Assembly: GCA_937898685.1 (NCBI GenBank)
Contig: CALEJT010000003.1
Coordinates: forward strand, 45,223-109,222
Length of the DNA: 64,000 nucleotides
Reading direction: 5' to 3'
Origin: an uncultured Gammaproteobacteria bacterium
GTDB taxonomy: Bacteria > Pseudomonadota > Gammaproteobacteria > Pseudomonadales > Pseudohongiellaceae
The notes beneath the pieces were generated by a model, which ran no database searches, was not told the origin of the DNA, and was given only the letters and a program-made list of their open reading frames with translations. Both the position numbers and the translations under genes were made by a program. Shown piece after piece: positions 1 through 8,518 of the stretch; the stretch's first letter is position 1, and every line of letters begins with the position of its first letter.

Positions 1-2
1 TC

Positions 3-803
3 ATTCCCTTCATGCAGGAGCATTTCGGGCGTGGCGAGACGACGCGGCTGCACAAGTTCCTGACCTTCGGTCACGGTGAATCCGCCTTGGCGGAGCAACT
101 CCGTGCGCTGCCCCCACCTGCGGGAATCACGCTCGGCTATCGCCCATCGATTCCCTACGTCGAGATCAAGGTCTTTGCGCGTGGCGATGCAGCCATCGCA
201 GAGATGCCCGCCTATCTCGCGCAGGTGCGCGACACACTCGGCACGGCCGTGGTCAGCGAAACGCATCCGAGTCTTGCTCACGTCGTGCACGAGCTTCTGC
301 TGCAGCAAGGACGCACGCTGAGCCTGGCGGAATCCTGCACCGGCGGCATGCTAAGCAGCCTGTTGGTCGAGCATCCCGGCAGTTCCGCCTATCTGCTGCA
401 CGGGGTGGTGAGTTACAGCAACGCGGCGAAGGAGAAGTTCTTGGGAGTGCCTTCGCGCACGCTCGAAACATTCGGCGCCGTATCGGCAGAAACGGCAGTG
501 GCAATGGCCCGCGGCGCCCGCGCTGCGCTCGACAGCGATTTCGCTCTCGCCATCACCGGCGTCGCCGGCCCCGACGGCGGCACCGCAACCAAACCGGTCG
601 GCACCGTGGGTATCGCACTTTGCGATCGCAACGACTCATGGGTGCAAGTGGTGTCACTGTCGCAGCGCTCGCGTACGGCCGTGCGCACCATGAGCTGCGC
701 GCTGGCGCTCGACATGCTGCGGCGTCGACTGCTCGAGCAGGAAGTGTTCGTTCCTTATTCCTTCATCCCCGTGAAGGAACAGCGACGGGAGAGCAATCAT
801 TAA
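3..803 (+). CDS. cinA: CinA family protein (C-terminal part, 5' end outside window)
   Basis: The reading frame is open to the left edge, so the gene is cut by the window. Residues from about 90 onward form the CinA C-terminal domain (nicotinamide-nucleotide amidase family): LAESCTGGMLSSLL, the GVVSYSNAAKE segment and AITGVAGPDGGT are family hallmarks. The preceding 80 residues (YRPSIPYVEIKVFARG) fit the linker after a MoaB-like N-terminal domain, so the full protein is probably the two-domain form of about 420 residues. Its role would be pyridine-nucleotide salvage (NMN deamidation) in the cytoplasm. The TAA stop overlaps the proposed ATT start of the next gene by one base, suggesting translational coupling. 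Confidence 0.9.
   Translation: MPFMQEHFGRGETTRLHKFLTFGHGESALAEQLRALPPPAGITLGYRPSIPYVEIKVFARGDAAIAEMPAYLAQVRDTLGTAVVSETHPSLAHVVHELLLQQGRTLSLAESCTGGMLSSLLVEHPGSSAYLLHGVVSYSNAAKEKFLGVPSRTLETFGAVSAETAVAMARGARAALDSDFALAITGVAGPDGGTATKPVGTVGIALCDRNDSWVQVVSLSQRSRTAVRTMSCALALDMLRRRLLEQEVFVPYSFIPVKEQRRESNH
787..801 (+). promoter_or_regulatory. Ribosome binding site GGGAGA with ATT initiation codon
   Basis: GGGAGA lies 6 nt before ATT (799-801), whose last base is the first base of the cinA TAA stop. This is the only arrangement seen that gives the phosphatase an intact first membrane helix. ATT starts are rare (infC is the known example), so the call is tentative. Confidence 0.45.
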
Positions 804-2772
804 GGCGACGCTGTCCATCCGCTGGAAGCTGATACTTTCCATCATCCTGCCGCTGCTGTTGGTGGCGAGCGTGGTGATGGGAGTGACGCTGCATCGCGTC
901 TACGAATCCGCCGTCGACTCACTGCAGGATGAGCGACTCAGCGAAGTGCGCCTGCTCGCCCGCAGCATCGACTTCGAACTGCGCTCGATCGCACAGGTGG
1001 CGGAGAACACTGCAGCGCTTCTGCGCATCCAGAGCGAACTCGATCGCAGCCTGCTCTACGACGTGCTGCGCGAAAACACTGCAAGCAATCCTCTGATCTA
1101 CGGCGCGGCCGCCGCCTTCGAACCGTTCAAGGTGGATCCCGACCTCAAACTGTTCGCCCCCTACGTCTTCGACGACGACTACAAGTCGCTCGACATCAGC
1201 ACTGTCAGCGGTGATTACACCACTGCGAGTCCCTGGTACACGCAGGTGCGCGACAATCAAGCACCGCGTTGGAGCGAGCCCTATTTCGACACCGGTGCCG
1301 GCAACATGCCGATCACCACCTACTCCACCCCCATCATCCGAGACGAAGAATTTCTCGGCGTGACCACGGTGGATCTACGTCTCGACCAACTCGGCCAGCG
1401 CGTGGCGCAGCAGTCTCCGCTCGAAGACGCTCGCTTCATGATCATGAGTGCCAGCGGTCGGTTCGTGTCGCACTACAACCCACGTCTCAATCTCACCGCC
1501 ACGCTGCAGGACCAGGCGGCGCTGCGCAACGTGCCGGATTTCCAATCGCTGGTGGATGACATCCTCAGCGGCAGTACCAGTCTACGTGTGATCAGCAATC
1601 AGTTCATCGACGGTGGTACCGACGATGGCAACACCTGGGTGCTCTATACGCCGATTCCTTCGACCGGATGGTTCCTCGCCACGCTCTTGCCGGAAGATCA
1701 GATCACCGAACCCTTGCGCGAACAGATGGGCATGGCGCTCTCGGGCCTCACGCTCACCGTCGTTTTGATCTTCCTGCTCGTGTGGTGGATCAGCTCCCTA
1801 CTCACGCGTCCGATCAAGCAGCTGGAAGCAGCCGTCTCCGACGTGGCGCGCGGCAAGCTCGACACCAACATCGAAAACATCCGCTCGCTCGACGAACTGG
1901 GTCGCTTGAGCATCGGCTTCAACCGCATGCTGAAAAACCTCAGGAAGCAGATCGAGCTGCAGAGTCAGCAGGAAGCCAATCAACGTCTGCTCGAACGTGA
2001 ATGGCAGATGGCGCGGGAAACACAGCGTTCACTGCTGCCCACCACTTTCCCCCCCTTCCCCGAGCGCAAGGAATTCGACCTCCACGCTGTGAACCAGGCA
2101 GCGCGACACGTGGCCGGCGACTACTTCGACTTCTTCATGATCAATCCGAAGACACTCGTGCTCGTGATCGCCGACGTATCCGGCAAGGGCATGAGTGCCG
2201 CGCTGGTGATGGCGGTAACCCGCACCATCGTGCGCAGCCTGGCGACGACAGGCAAATCACCGGCGGAAATCCTGCGCGAAACGAACGAGCAATTGCGCGA
2301 AAGCCAGAAAGGTGCGGCTTTCGTTACCTTATTCCTGGGCTCCTATAACATCGCCAGCGGCCGCCTCACCTATGCCAATGGTGGCCACACGCCTCCTCTA
2401 CTGCTGTCGCGCGGAGGCGTGGTGAGCACGGTCGGTGAAGCCACCGGCACCATCGTCGGCATGTTGGAGCAACAGGACTATCGCAACGCCGAATTCCGCC
2501 TGCAGCCGGACGATGTGCTGCTGCTCTTCACAGATGGTTTCCCGGAAGCACGTTCGCCCTCCGGCGAGTTCTATGGTCTCAATCGCATCAAGGCTTTTCT
2601 GCAAAGCCATGCGAAAAGTCCTGCCAGCGTCATCTGCGAATCAGCCATCGCCGAACTCAATCGATTCCAGAACAATCAGTTGGCCGACGACATCACCATC
2701 CTCGCGCTGCGCCGCCATCAGACCGGCCTCACCGGCTTCCTCAACGAGCTGGTGAAACCCCGCACCCAGTGA
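799..2772 (+). CDS. Membrane PP2C/SpoIIE-type Ser phosphatase with Cache sensor and HAMP
   Basis: Predicted sensor phosphatase of the RsbU/RsbP kind, which dephosphorylates an anti-anti-sigma factor. Order: N-terminal membrane helix, periplasmic double-Cache region (WYTQVRDNQAPRWSEPYFD typical), second helix (GLTLTVVLIFLLVWWIS), HAMP (LTRPIKQLEAAV), coiled-coil linker, then PP2C domain with AGDYFDFF, IADVSGKGMSAALVMA and C-terminal DDITILAL metal-binding motifs. The first in-frame ATG (859) would cut through the first helix. The frame is open back to 775, and ATT at 799 gives a typical start (KATLSIRWKLILSIILPLL) with GGGAGA at 787-792 six bases upstream. No ATG, GTG or TTG is available before the helix, only a CTG at 811. 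The cognate STAS partner is not adjacent. Confidence 0.85.
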   Translation: MKATLSIRWKLILSIILPLLLVASVVMGVTLHRVYESAVDSLQDERLSEVRLLARSIDFELRSIAQVAENTAALLRIQSELDRSLLYDVLRENTASNPLIYGAAAAFEPFKVDPDLKLFAPYVFDDDYKSLDISTVSGDYTTASPWYTQVRDNQAPRWSEPYFDTGAGNMPITTYSTPIIRDEEFLGVTTVDLRLDQLGQRVAQQSPLEDARFMIMSASGRFVSHYNPRLNLTATLQDQAALRNVPDFQSLVDDILSGSTSLRVISNQFIDGGTDDGNTWVLYTPIPSTGWFLATLLPEDQITEPLREQMGMALSGLTLTVVLIFLLVWWISSLLTRPIKQLEAAVSDVARGKLDTNIENIRSLDELGRLSIGFNRMLKNLRKQIELQSQQEANQRLLEREWQMARETQRSLLPTTFPPFPERKEFDLHAVNQAARHVAGDYFDFFMINPKTLVLVIADVSGKGMSAALVMAVTRTIVRSLATTGKSPAEILRETNEQLRESQKGAAFVTLFLGSYNIASGRLTYANGGHTPPLLLSRGGVVSTVGEATGTIVGMLEQQDYRNAEFRLQPDDVLLLFTDGFPEARSPSGEFYGLNRIKAFLQSHAKSPASVICESAIAELNRFQNNQLADDITILALRRHQTGLTGFLNELVKPRTQ

Positions 2773-3611
2773 AACCCGTGAGCACTCGCACCATTCATCT
2801 CACCTTGAGCCAGGAGGATTGCAGCCGCGATGCTGCCACCCTGCTCGCTGTCGCGTCCGGGCTTTCCAAATCCGCGGTCAAGGATGCGATGACCAAGGGC
2901 GCGACCTGGCTCACTCGTGACAAACATCAGAAGCGCCTGCGTCGCGCCACCTTCACCGGACGTCCCGGTGACAAGCTCAGTCTTTACTACGACGCCGAAG
3001 TACTGAGCCGCGTAGCACCGCAGCCGCAACTACTGGCGGATGAAAAACGCTACAGCGTGTGGGTGAAGCCAGCGGGATTGTTGGCACAGGGAACGCTGAC
3101 CGGAGATCACTGTTCCTTGCTGCGTCTGTGCGAGCTGCAACTGAAACGTGAAGTATTCCTGGTACATCGCCTCGATCGCGAAGCGGCAGGCTTGATGTTG
3201 ATCGCGCACGATGGCAAGGCAGCCGCGGCCTTTTCACAACTCTTTGCTGCGGCGAAGAGCGAAGTGCTGCGCAAGCAGTATGTGGTGCTCGCGGCGGGAA
3301 AGATCGAACAGGCGGGAGAGATTGCGCTCGCGCTCGACGGCAAGCCTGCACTCACACGCTACCGCCCTGTGCGACAGGACGCGGAGCTCGGTGCAACCTG
3401 GCTCGAGATCGATCTCGTCACCGGACGCAAACATCAGATCCGCCGCCACCTCGATGCGATCGGTCATCCCGTGCTGGGTGATCCGCGCTACGGCAGCGGT
3501 AATAAACATGCCAGTGGTCTACAGCTCTATGCCACGCAGCTTTCCTTCACCTGTCCACTGACACGCAAGCAACGCCACTACACGTGGCAGCTGGAAGGTC
3601 TGCAAGCCTAA
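2769..3611 (+). CDS. RluA-family RNA pseudouridine synthase
   Basis: Converts uridine to pseudouridine in rRNA or tRNA. The signature HRLDREAAGLML (catalytic Asp in HRLDR) sits near residue 137, and the GRKHQIRRHLDAIGHPVLGDPRYG block near residue 218 is the family's second conserved motif. The length (280 aa) suits RluA/RluE-like members with a short N-terminal extension rather than a clear S4 domain. The GTG start at 2769 overlaps the preceding stop by four bases (GTGA). The target nucleotide cannot be assigned. It converges with the DUF454 gene; the two stops overlap. Confidence 0.88.
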   Translation: MKPVSTRTIHLTLSQEDCSRDAATLLAVASGLSKSAVKDAMTKGATWLTRDKHQKRLRRATFTGRPGDKLSLYYDAEVLSRVAPQPQLLADEKRYSVWVKPAGLLAQGTLTGDHCSLLRLCELQLKREVFLVHRLDREAAGLMLIAHDGKAAAAFSQLFAAAKSEVLRKQYVVLAAGKIEQAGEIALALDGKPALTRYRPVRQDAELGATWLEIDLVTGRKHQIRRHLDAIGHPVLGDPRYGSGNKHASGLQLYATQLSFTCPLTRKQRHYTWQLEGLQA

Positions 3612-4057
3612 GGCGCCGAACTGCCCGCCAGACGAATCAAACGTGCGACTCCTTCGATCAACAAGCGGAAGGAATCCACCATGAACTTCATGCTCAACCA
3701 CGCCACCACCCGTACCTGCCGTCGCCACGGCAAGGTGGAAAAGCCCGCAGTCGCGTTCATGTAGTGACTCAGATGCGGCTGCCGTTCGAGCACACCACGC
3801 AATGGCGGAAACAACCACGCAGCGATCAGCGCCGCAAAGCCGAAGAACAAAATGCCCGGCACGATGGGCAGGATCGCTCCAACCACTCCGAGCACGAGGC
3901 AAATCCCCAGAAAAAGGATGGCCAGCAATTTCGCGAACCAGTGAGATGGCGCGCCCACCGTTTCGCTGCCGGCCGCAAGCAGGGAGGCCTTCGCAAGCTC
4001 TTCTCGGTCGCGCCGATGGCTGGCGCGGCCGTAGATGTAATCGTCATAACGGTCCAT
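3608..4057 (-). CDS. DUF454 (YbaN-like) inner-membrane protein
   Basis: A small membrane protein of 149 residues. A hydrophobic stretch at about 42-85 (FAKLLAILFLGICLVLGVVG and ILPIVPGILFFGFAALIAAW) contains the P-x-x-P-G-x-x-F motif typical of DUF454/YbaN. The N-terminal 40 residues are charged and hydrophilic, and the C-terminal part is amphipathic. The function of the family is unknown. It lies just downstream of a PLD-nuclease-N-like gene on the same strand, with a tandem 8-bp repeat in the gap. Confidence 0.8.
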   Translation of the reverse strand: MDRYDDYIYGRASHRRDREELAKASLLAAGSETVGAPSHWFAKLLAILFLGICLVLGVVGAILPIVPGILFFGFAALIAAWLFPPLRGVLERQPHLSHYMNATAGFSTLPWRRQVRVVAWLSMKFMVDSFRLLIEGVARLIRLAGSSAP

Positions 4058-4070
4058 GGCAGAGATCCGT

Positions 4071-4094
4071 CGCTCAGTCGCTCAGTCGCTCAGT
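4071..4094. repeat. Three tandem copies of CGCTCAGT
   Basis: Three perfect head-to-tail 8-bp units (4071-4078, 4079-4086, 4087-4094) fill the gap between two small membrane-protein genes. On the minus strand the TGA stop of the upstream gene (4090-4092) lies inside the last unit. Gain or loss of one unit by slippage would change the gap and could move the SD region of the downstream gene. Confidence 0.9.
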
Positions 4095-4368
4095 AGTAAT
4101 AGATGCGGTCCTGACGCGGTTTGATCGGAGCCACCAGGAAGTACAGGATCCAGGCAAACCAGGACAGGAAGATGATGGCGAGAATCCAGCACAACTTTTC
4201 GCCGCCCGTGGTCTGATCCGAGTTGGCGATGAGCAGGATGGGCAGCAGCCAGATCAAGAAGGCACCGAGCCCAACGGCCAGTGCCACACCGACCGTCAAC
4301 ACCGGCACCAGCAACACCACGGCACCGCAACACAGCGCGAGAAAAATCAGAAAGGTGAAAAAGTTCAT
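4090..4368 (-). CDS. PLD-nuclease-N-like two-helix membrane protein
   Basis: Small membrane protein of 92 residues. Its first segment (MNFFTFLIFLALCCGAVVLL onward) is hydrophobic. A second helix and the motif WILAIIFLSWFAWILYFLVAP, ending in a basic tail, match the PLDc_N family of phospholipase-D N-terminal-like peptides, whose function is unknown. The ATG at 4368 is preferred over one at 4404 because GAGGA lies seven to eight bases upstream of it. The three terminal residues are all Tyr. It is probably co-transcribed with the downstream DUF454 gene. Confidence 0.75.
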   Translation of the reverse strand: MNFFTFLIFLALCCGAVVLLVPVLTVGVALAVGLGAFLIWLLPILLIANSDQTTGGEKLCWILAIIFLSWFAWILYFLVAPIKPRQDRIYYY

Positions 4369-4503
4369 GGCGAGTCCTCGTAATCTGCGGCTTCCTGAAT
4401 TCATGCCGCATACGAGCCTGATTTAGCGAGCTTCGTGCCAAGTCGACAAACGCTTTTTCATCAAGCACTTAGCAAACAGCACCACCTACTGCTTGGCATC
4501 ATG

Positions 4504-4525
4504 AGACCAAAGCTTGGTCTTTTTC
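4504..4525 (+). terminator. Terminator-like hairpin with T tract
   Basis: AGACCAA (4504-4510), a 3-nt loop and TTGGTCT (4514-4520) form a perfect 7-bp stem followed directly by four further T residues. No plus-strand gene lies just upstream, so it could be an attenuator in the leader of the 4589 gene or insulate it from readthrough. Confidence 0.4.
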
Positions 4526-4588
4526 ACCATTTGCAAAGTTTCTCGACGCCCCGATATTCTGTGTGCGTTTTCTGCAATGAGATTCGCC

Positions 4589-4822
4589 ATGAGCAACTGG
4601 CTGACACGACAAAAGGAAGGCCTGCAACAGCGCTACCGCCGCGCGTTGCGCGAGAAGGCCATCGAACAGGCGAAGGTGGAGATCGCCCTCGCCGGCAAAC
4701 GCGTGAGCGACTACGACGAGGATCAGCTGGAAATCATCGTGAAGGCCGAGGAAGACAAGATCCTCGAGAAATATCGCAACTCCGCCTTCGTAGTGCTGTT
4801 GCTGGCACTGGGGCTGACCTGA
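4589..4822 (+). CDS. Small hypothetical protein, charged with C-terminal hydrophobic tail
   Basis: Not recognised. The 77-residue product starts MSNWLTRQKEGLQQRYRRAL, has a long charged and probably helical body (REKAIEQAKVEIALAGKRV, DEDQLEIIVKAEEDKILEKY) and ends in a hydrophobic segment (AFVVLLLALGLT), suggesting a membrane-tethered helix. An upstream in-frame ATG at 4514 would add a Cys-rich sequence of low plausibility. The gene is followed ten bases later by the 4833 gene, whose GAGG ribosome site overlaps this gene's stop, so the two are probably one operon. Confidence 0.6.
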   Translation: MSNWLTRQKEGLQQRYRRALREKAIEQAKVEIALAGKRVSDYDEDQLEIIVKAEEDKILEKYRNSAFVVLLLALGLT

Positions 4823-4832
4823 GGGCGCGCGC

Positions 4833-5255
4833 ATGATCAATCAGCTCGTGCGCCTCGGCGCACTGATCGCCACCGGCCGTTTCCTCAAACCACGCTACAA
4901 AGGCCTGCTACTGCTGGCACTGGTGTGGCTGATCCTATGGTTCCTGCATTCGGAATACGTCAGCTATGTAGAGCTGTCGAACGATCGCACCTACGTCTTA
5001 CATGCTTCCTTGCTCAAGCTGGTGCTCTACGCGCTATCGGTGGCGTGCTATGTGTTGTTCGTGGAACGTCCGCTATGGCCCAAGACCACGAAGGCGCCTG
5101 CACCAGCGGCCACCAGCAAGCCTCGTCCTGCTGCGCAAAGCACGGCATCGCCCTCATCCCAATCACGCACCTTGCGAGAAGGCGATGACGGCTTCGACTT
5201 TCTGCGCAACAAACCCAAACTGAAAGGCTCGAAGGAAAAGCTGCTCGAGAAGTAG
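4833..5255 (+). CDS. Hypothetical membrane protein with two helices and Pro/Ala-rich tail
   Basis: Not recognised. It is 140 residues, with two hydrophobic segments (about 23-40, GLLLLALVWLILWFLH; about 60-79, LLKLVLYALSVACYVLFV) and then a Pro/Ala/Ser-rich linker. The end is charged (DDGFDFLRNKPKLKGSKEKL). GAGG precedes the ATG by eight bases. It is paired with the 77-residue gene upstream and converges on copB. Confidence 0.65.
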   Translation: MINQLVRLGALIATGRFLKPRYKGLLLLALVWLILWFLHSEYVSYVELSNDRTYVLHASLLKLVLYALSVACYVLFVERPLWPKTTKAPAPAATSKPRPAAQSTASPSSQSRTLREGDDGFDFLRNKPKLKGSKEKLLEK

Positions 5256-5275
5256 AGCTTTCCAGAACCAATGGT

Positions 5276-6064
5276 TCAATACCAGAACCGCAACCCACCA
5301 AGCCACGTCATCTCGTGCGTATCGAGACCCCGCGCATCGTACAAGGTCGCAGTGCCGCCGTGGAGGCTGCGATATTCCACGCCGACGTAGGGAGTGAACT
5401 GGCGGTGCCATTCGTAGCGCAGTCGCAGTCCCAATGAAGTTTCATTCCAGCCTTTGCCAATTCCTGCGGCGAAGTCATCTGCAAAAGAGTAGTTCAATTC
5501 GAGTCGCGGCTGCAGAATCAGGCGCTGCGTGAAGCGCAGTTCATATTCCGCTTCCATACGTGCACTCAGCTTACCGCTCTCACTCAAGAACGCAGCGAGA
5601 TCCAACTCGAACCAATAGGGTGCCAAGCCCTGTACACCGATCACGGCATGGTGACGCCGTGGTCCCTCACCGTCGTCGATACGCAAGCCCGCCTGCAGAT
5701 CCCAATACGGCGCTACCGCGCGGCTGTAGAGGAGTTGTAGTTCGGCATGCTCGAGAACCTCTTCTTCGGTGTGGTACTCACCTTCGGTCTTGAGCCATAG
5801 CTTGCTCGAATCCGAGCCGTACCAACCCTGTGCTTCCCACATCTGCTGTTCGAACTCGGGCAGGTATTCGAAGCGCTCACCGAACAGAAAGCCAGTCCTC
5901 ATGCCACCATGTTCGTGCAGCAAGGTGGCATGCGCGTCTGTGCCGGACAACGCAGAGTCACTCGTACTTTCATTCGTAGTGCTGCCATGACCGTGTGCGG
6001 AGTGATCCTGCGCATGAAGCGGCGCAACCAATAGCGTCATTGCCGCCAATAGATGGCAACGCAT
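5276..6064 (-). CDS. copB: Copper resistance protein B (outer-membrane barrel)
   Basis: CopB/PcoB-family outer-membrane protein that acts with the CopA oxidase in periplasmic copper resistance. The start at 6064 (MRCHLLAAMTLLVAPLHAQ) gives a signal peptide followed by a His-rich stretch (DHSAHGHG, HATLLHEHGGM). The barrel part has family landmarks WLKTEGEYHTEEE, the YWDLQAGLRID segment, and the ending EYRSLHGGTA to LGGLRFWY. ATG overlaps the copA stop by one base (TGATG), so translation is coupled. A longer frame to 6142 only extends into copA and is not used. Confidence 0.92.
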   Translation of the reverse strand: MRCHLLAAMTLLVAPLHAQDHSAHGHGSTTNESTSDSALSGTDAHATLLHEHGGMRTGFLFGERFEYLPEFEQQMWEAQGWYGSDSSKLWLKTEGEYHTEEEVLEHAELQLLYSRAVAPYWDLQAGLRIDDGEGPRRHHAVIGVQGLAPYWFELDLAAFLSESGKLSARMEAEYELRFTQRLILQPRLELNYSFADDFAAGIGKGWNETSLGLRLRYEWHRQFTPYVGVEYRSLHGGTATLYDARGLDTHEMTWLGGLRFWY

Positions 6065-7908
6065 CACACCACCTCCCGCACCGACACCACGCGCATCATG
6101 CCGGCGTGCATGTGGTAGAGCAGATGACAGTGGAAGGCCCAATCTCCGGGCGCATCGGCGGTGAGATCGATCGCGGCACGCTCACCCGGCTTCAGAACGA
6201 GCGTATGTTTGCGCGGCGGATGCGTGTCGTCGCCGGTGACCACATCGAAGAACATGCCGTGCAGATGGATGGGATGCGGCATCATCGTGTCGTTGACGAG
6301 CCAGAGCCGCACGCGCTCGTGCAATCGCAGCGCTATGGGGCCCTGCACCTCAGAGAACTTCAGCCCATCGAAGGACCACATGTAGCGCTCCATGTTGCCT
6401 GTCAGATGCAGCTCCAACTCACGTTCCGGGCTGCGACTATCGGGCTTGGGCGCCAGACTGTGCAGATCGGTGTAAACCAACACGCGATGCGCTTCATTTT
6501 CCAATCCCAACGGACGCTCGTGCAGACGCGCGACAGGATTGCTTGCCACACTGGCAACCCCCACTCCCCGCGCATGTGAATGTGGATAGTCACCCGTGTG
6601 ATCGCTGTGATCCGGCGTCGACGCGGTCGTTCCATGCGCCTGCATCGTGGAATGATCCATCGCGGCGTGATCCCCAGCGGCCGCAGCGTGCTCATGCTGC
6701 ATGGCGCCGTGGTTCATTGCCGAATGGTCCATGGTGCTGTGATCCATCTCCGGTTGAACCGACTGAGAGGCCTGCCCCATGGCGGCGTGGTCCATGCCCA
6801 TGTCCTTCATCGTCAGAAGCGGGCGCGGACGTAGCGGCGGTACGGGAGCCTCCATGCCGAGACGCGGAGCCAAGGTGGCGCGCGCGTAGCCGCAGAAATC
6901 ATTGGTCTCCGCCATCACGGTGTACGCACGTTCCTCCTGTGGTCGCACGATGACGTCATAGGTTTCCGCCGTACCGATTTGAAACTCATCGATTTCGACC
7001 GGCTGCACGTTCTGACCATCGGCCTGTACCACGGTCATCGGCAATCCCGGTATGCGCACGTTGAAGATGCTCATCGACGAGGCATTGATGAAGCGCAAAC
7101 GAACACGCTCGCCCGGCACGAACAAAGCCGTGAAATTTTCGGCGGGACTGTGGCCATTGATCAAATAGGTGTAGGTAGCGCCGGTCACGTCGGCGAGATC
7201 GGTGGGACTCATGCGCATCTCGCCCCACATCCTGCGCTCGGCCAGCGTGGCTGCTAAGCCTCCCTGCCGCACATCGCGAAAAAAGTCGCCCACGGTACGC
7301 TGTTGGAAGTTGTAGTTGTCGCCCATGCTCTTGAGCTTGGCGTACACACGCTCTGGACGTTCGAAAGTCCAGTCCGACAGCAGGATCACGTACTCACGTT
7401 CATAGCCGTAGGGCTCGGGTTCCGCCGGGTCGATGATGATGGGCCCGTAGTGGCCGATCTGCTCCTGCAAACCAGAATGACTGTGATACCAGTACGTGCC
7501 CGCCTGTTTGATGGGAAAACGATAGGTAAAGCTTGTCCCTGGTTTGATACCGGCAAAGCTCACTCCCGGCACTCCATCCATTTGCGCCGGCAACAGGAGA
7601 CCGTGCCAATGAATGGAAGTGTCTTCGTCCAAATCGTTGTGCACACGCAAGGTCACTTCCGTGCCTTCACGCCAGCGCAACAGCGGCGCAGGGAACTGTC
7701 CGTTGATGGTGATCGGTCGCGCCTTCTTGCCTGCTACCGCTTGGCGGGCCCTGGCCACATGCAGATCGAATTCGGTTCCGCTCAGCGCCGCGTTTGCTTG
7801 TAAACCTTCCGCCGCGCGCGCCCAGGGCGGCAGCAACCATCGCCAGGCAAGCATGCCGCCGAGGCCAGCCGCCTGATGTAGAAACGCACGTCTTCGCATG
7901 CTGCTCAT
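6064..7908 (-). CDS. copA: Copper resistance multicopper oxidase CopA
   Basis: Periplasmic multicopper oxidase (614 aa) of the PcoA/CopA type. A Tat-type leader (MRRRAFLHQ, then a hydrophobic run to ARA) precedes three cupredoxin domains. Copper ligand motifs are visible: HWHG near 99, YWYHSHSG near 138, HPIHLHGMFF near 547 and HCHLLYHMHAGM near 593. A Met/His-rich insert at about 370-440 repeats MDHxxM-type units (MDHAAMGQ, MDHSTMDHSAMNHGAM), the copper-binding region typical of CopA. It is the middle gene of a small exported protein - copA - copB block. Confidence 0.95.
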   Translation of the reverse strand: MSSMRRRAFLHQAAGLGGMLAWRWLLPPWARAAEGLQANAALSGTEFDLHVARARQAVAGKKARPITINGQFPAPLLRWREGTEVTLRVHNDLDEDTSIHWHGLLLPAQMDGVPGVSFAGIKPGTSFTYRFPIKQAGTYWYHSHSGLQEQIGHYGPIIIDPAEPEPYGYEREYVILLSDWTFERPERVYAKLKSMGDNYNFQQRTVGDFFRDVRQGGLAATLAERRMWGEMRMSPTDLADVTGATYTYLINGHSPAENFTALFVPGERVRLRFINASSMSIFNVRIPGLPMTVVQADGQNVQPVEIDEFQIGTAETYDVIVRPQEERAYTVMAETNDFCGYARATLAPRLGMEAPVPPLRPRPLLTMKDMGMDHAAMGQASQSVQPEMDHSTMDHSAMNHGAMQHEHAAAAGDHAAMDHSTMQAHGTTASTPDHSDHTGDYPHSHARGVGVASVASNPVARLHERPLGLENEAHRVLVYTDLHSLAPKPDSRSPERELELHLTGNMERYMWSFDGLKFSEVQGPIALRLHERVRLWLVNDTMMPHPIHLHGMFFDVVTGDDTHPPRKHTLVLKPGERAAIDLTADAPGDWAFHCHLLYHMHAGMMRVVSVREVV

Positions 7909-7937
7909 CCTCTGATGTTCGAAGTGAAATCCGCTGA

Positions 7938-7955
7938 CAGGGCAATGCCGCCCTG
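7938..7955. promoter_or_regulatory. Inverted repeat upstream of copA
   Basis: CAGGGC (7938-7943), a six-base spacer and GCCCTG (7950-7955) form a perfect dyad 30 bases before the copA start. It may be an operator for a copper-responsive regulator or an intercistronic hairpin. No CueR or CopR/CusR box was recognised with certainty. Confidence 0.3.
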
Positions 7956-7990
7956 CCCACGGAGCGATGCCACATGAAGTGGAGCCTGGC

Positions 7991-8386
7991 TCAGACTATG
8001 GGTGGTCGAAAGGGAAGTGAGGGTTGTGGTGAAGGCGCAGCCTGCTCTGGTCCCGGCCAGCTTCGTGCACCAACGAAGGGAATTCGCGCCGTTACTTCAT
8101 CAACGACGAGCAGTGAATTCGAACAGGAAGAAAGACAAGAGTGATCGCAGGCGAGAACGCCGAGCAGCGCGTCGGAAGATTCTTCGTATTGCATCTCCGT
8201 ATGCCTCGCATGCTGATGGGATGTGCTCGCATGCTGGTGAGGCATCGAATGATCGTCGTGTACCTGCTCGACTCGCGCCGAAGTCCTTTCTCCCAAACAG
8301 CACCACATCAAACTCGCCGCCACGCTTTGCCCGCAGAAGCTCAGCAGCAGAAGGAAGATCAGGAGGAAGGATGGGCGACGAGGCAT
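7991..8386 (-). CDS. Small exported His/Met/Cys-containing protein of the copper locus
   Basis: Not assigned to a named family. The start at 8386 (MPRRPSFLLIFLLLLSFCGQ) gives a clear Sec signal peptide ending near SVAA. The mature part has WCC, a His/Met-rich stretch (HDDHSMPHQHASTSHQHARH) and a second Cys pair (CDHSCLSSC), all plausible Cu(I)/Cu(II) ligands. It precedes copA on the same strand, so a periplasmic copper-binding or delivery role is inferred from composition and context. The frame continues upstream to a TTG at 8422, but the signal peptide argues for 8386. Confidence 0.65.
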   Translation of the reverse strand: MPRRPSFLLIFLLLLSFCGQSVAASLMWCCLGERTSARVEQVHDDHSMPHQHASTSHQHARHTEMQYEESSDALLGVLACDHSCLSSCSNSLLVVDEVTARIPFVGARSWPGPEQAAPSPQPSLPFRPPIV

Positions 8387-8518
8387 GGCGTCTAGCCTAA
8401 TACCGGCAACCATGAGGCGCAATCATACCCGCGCAGGGCTTGGTTCGCGCGCGGGCTTTTCGTATGGTGCTGCATGGCCGAGCTCGATCGCTCGGTACCA
8501 TCCAAAGAGGATCCCGTC

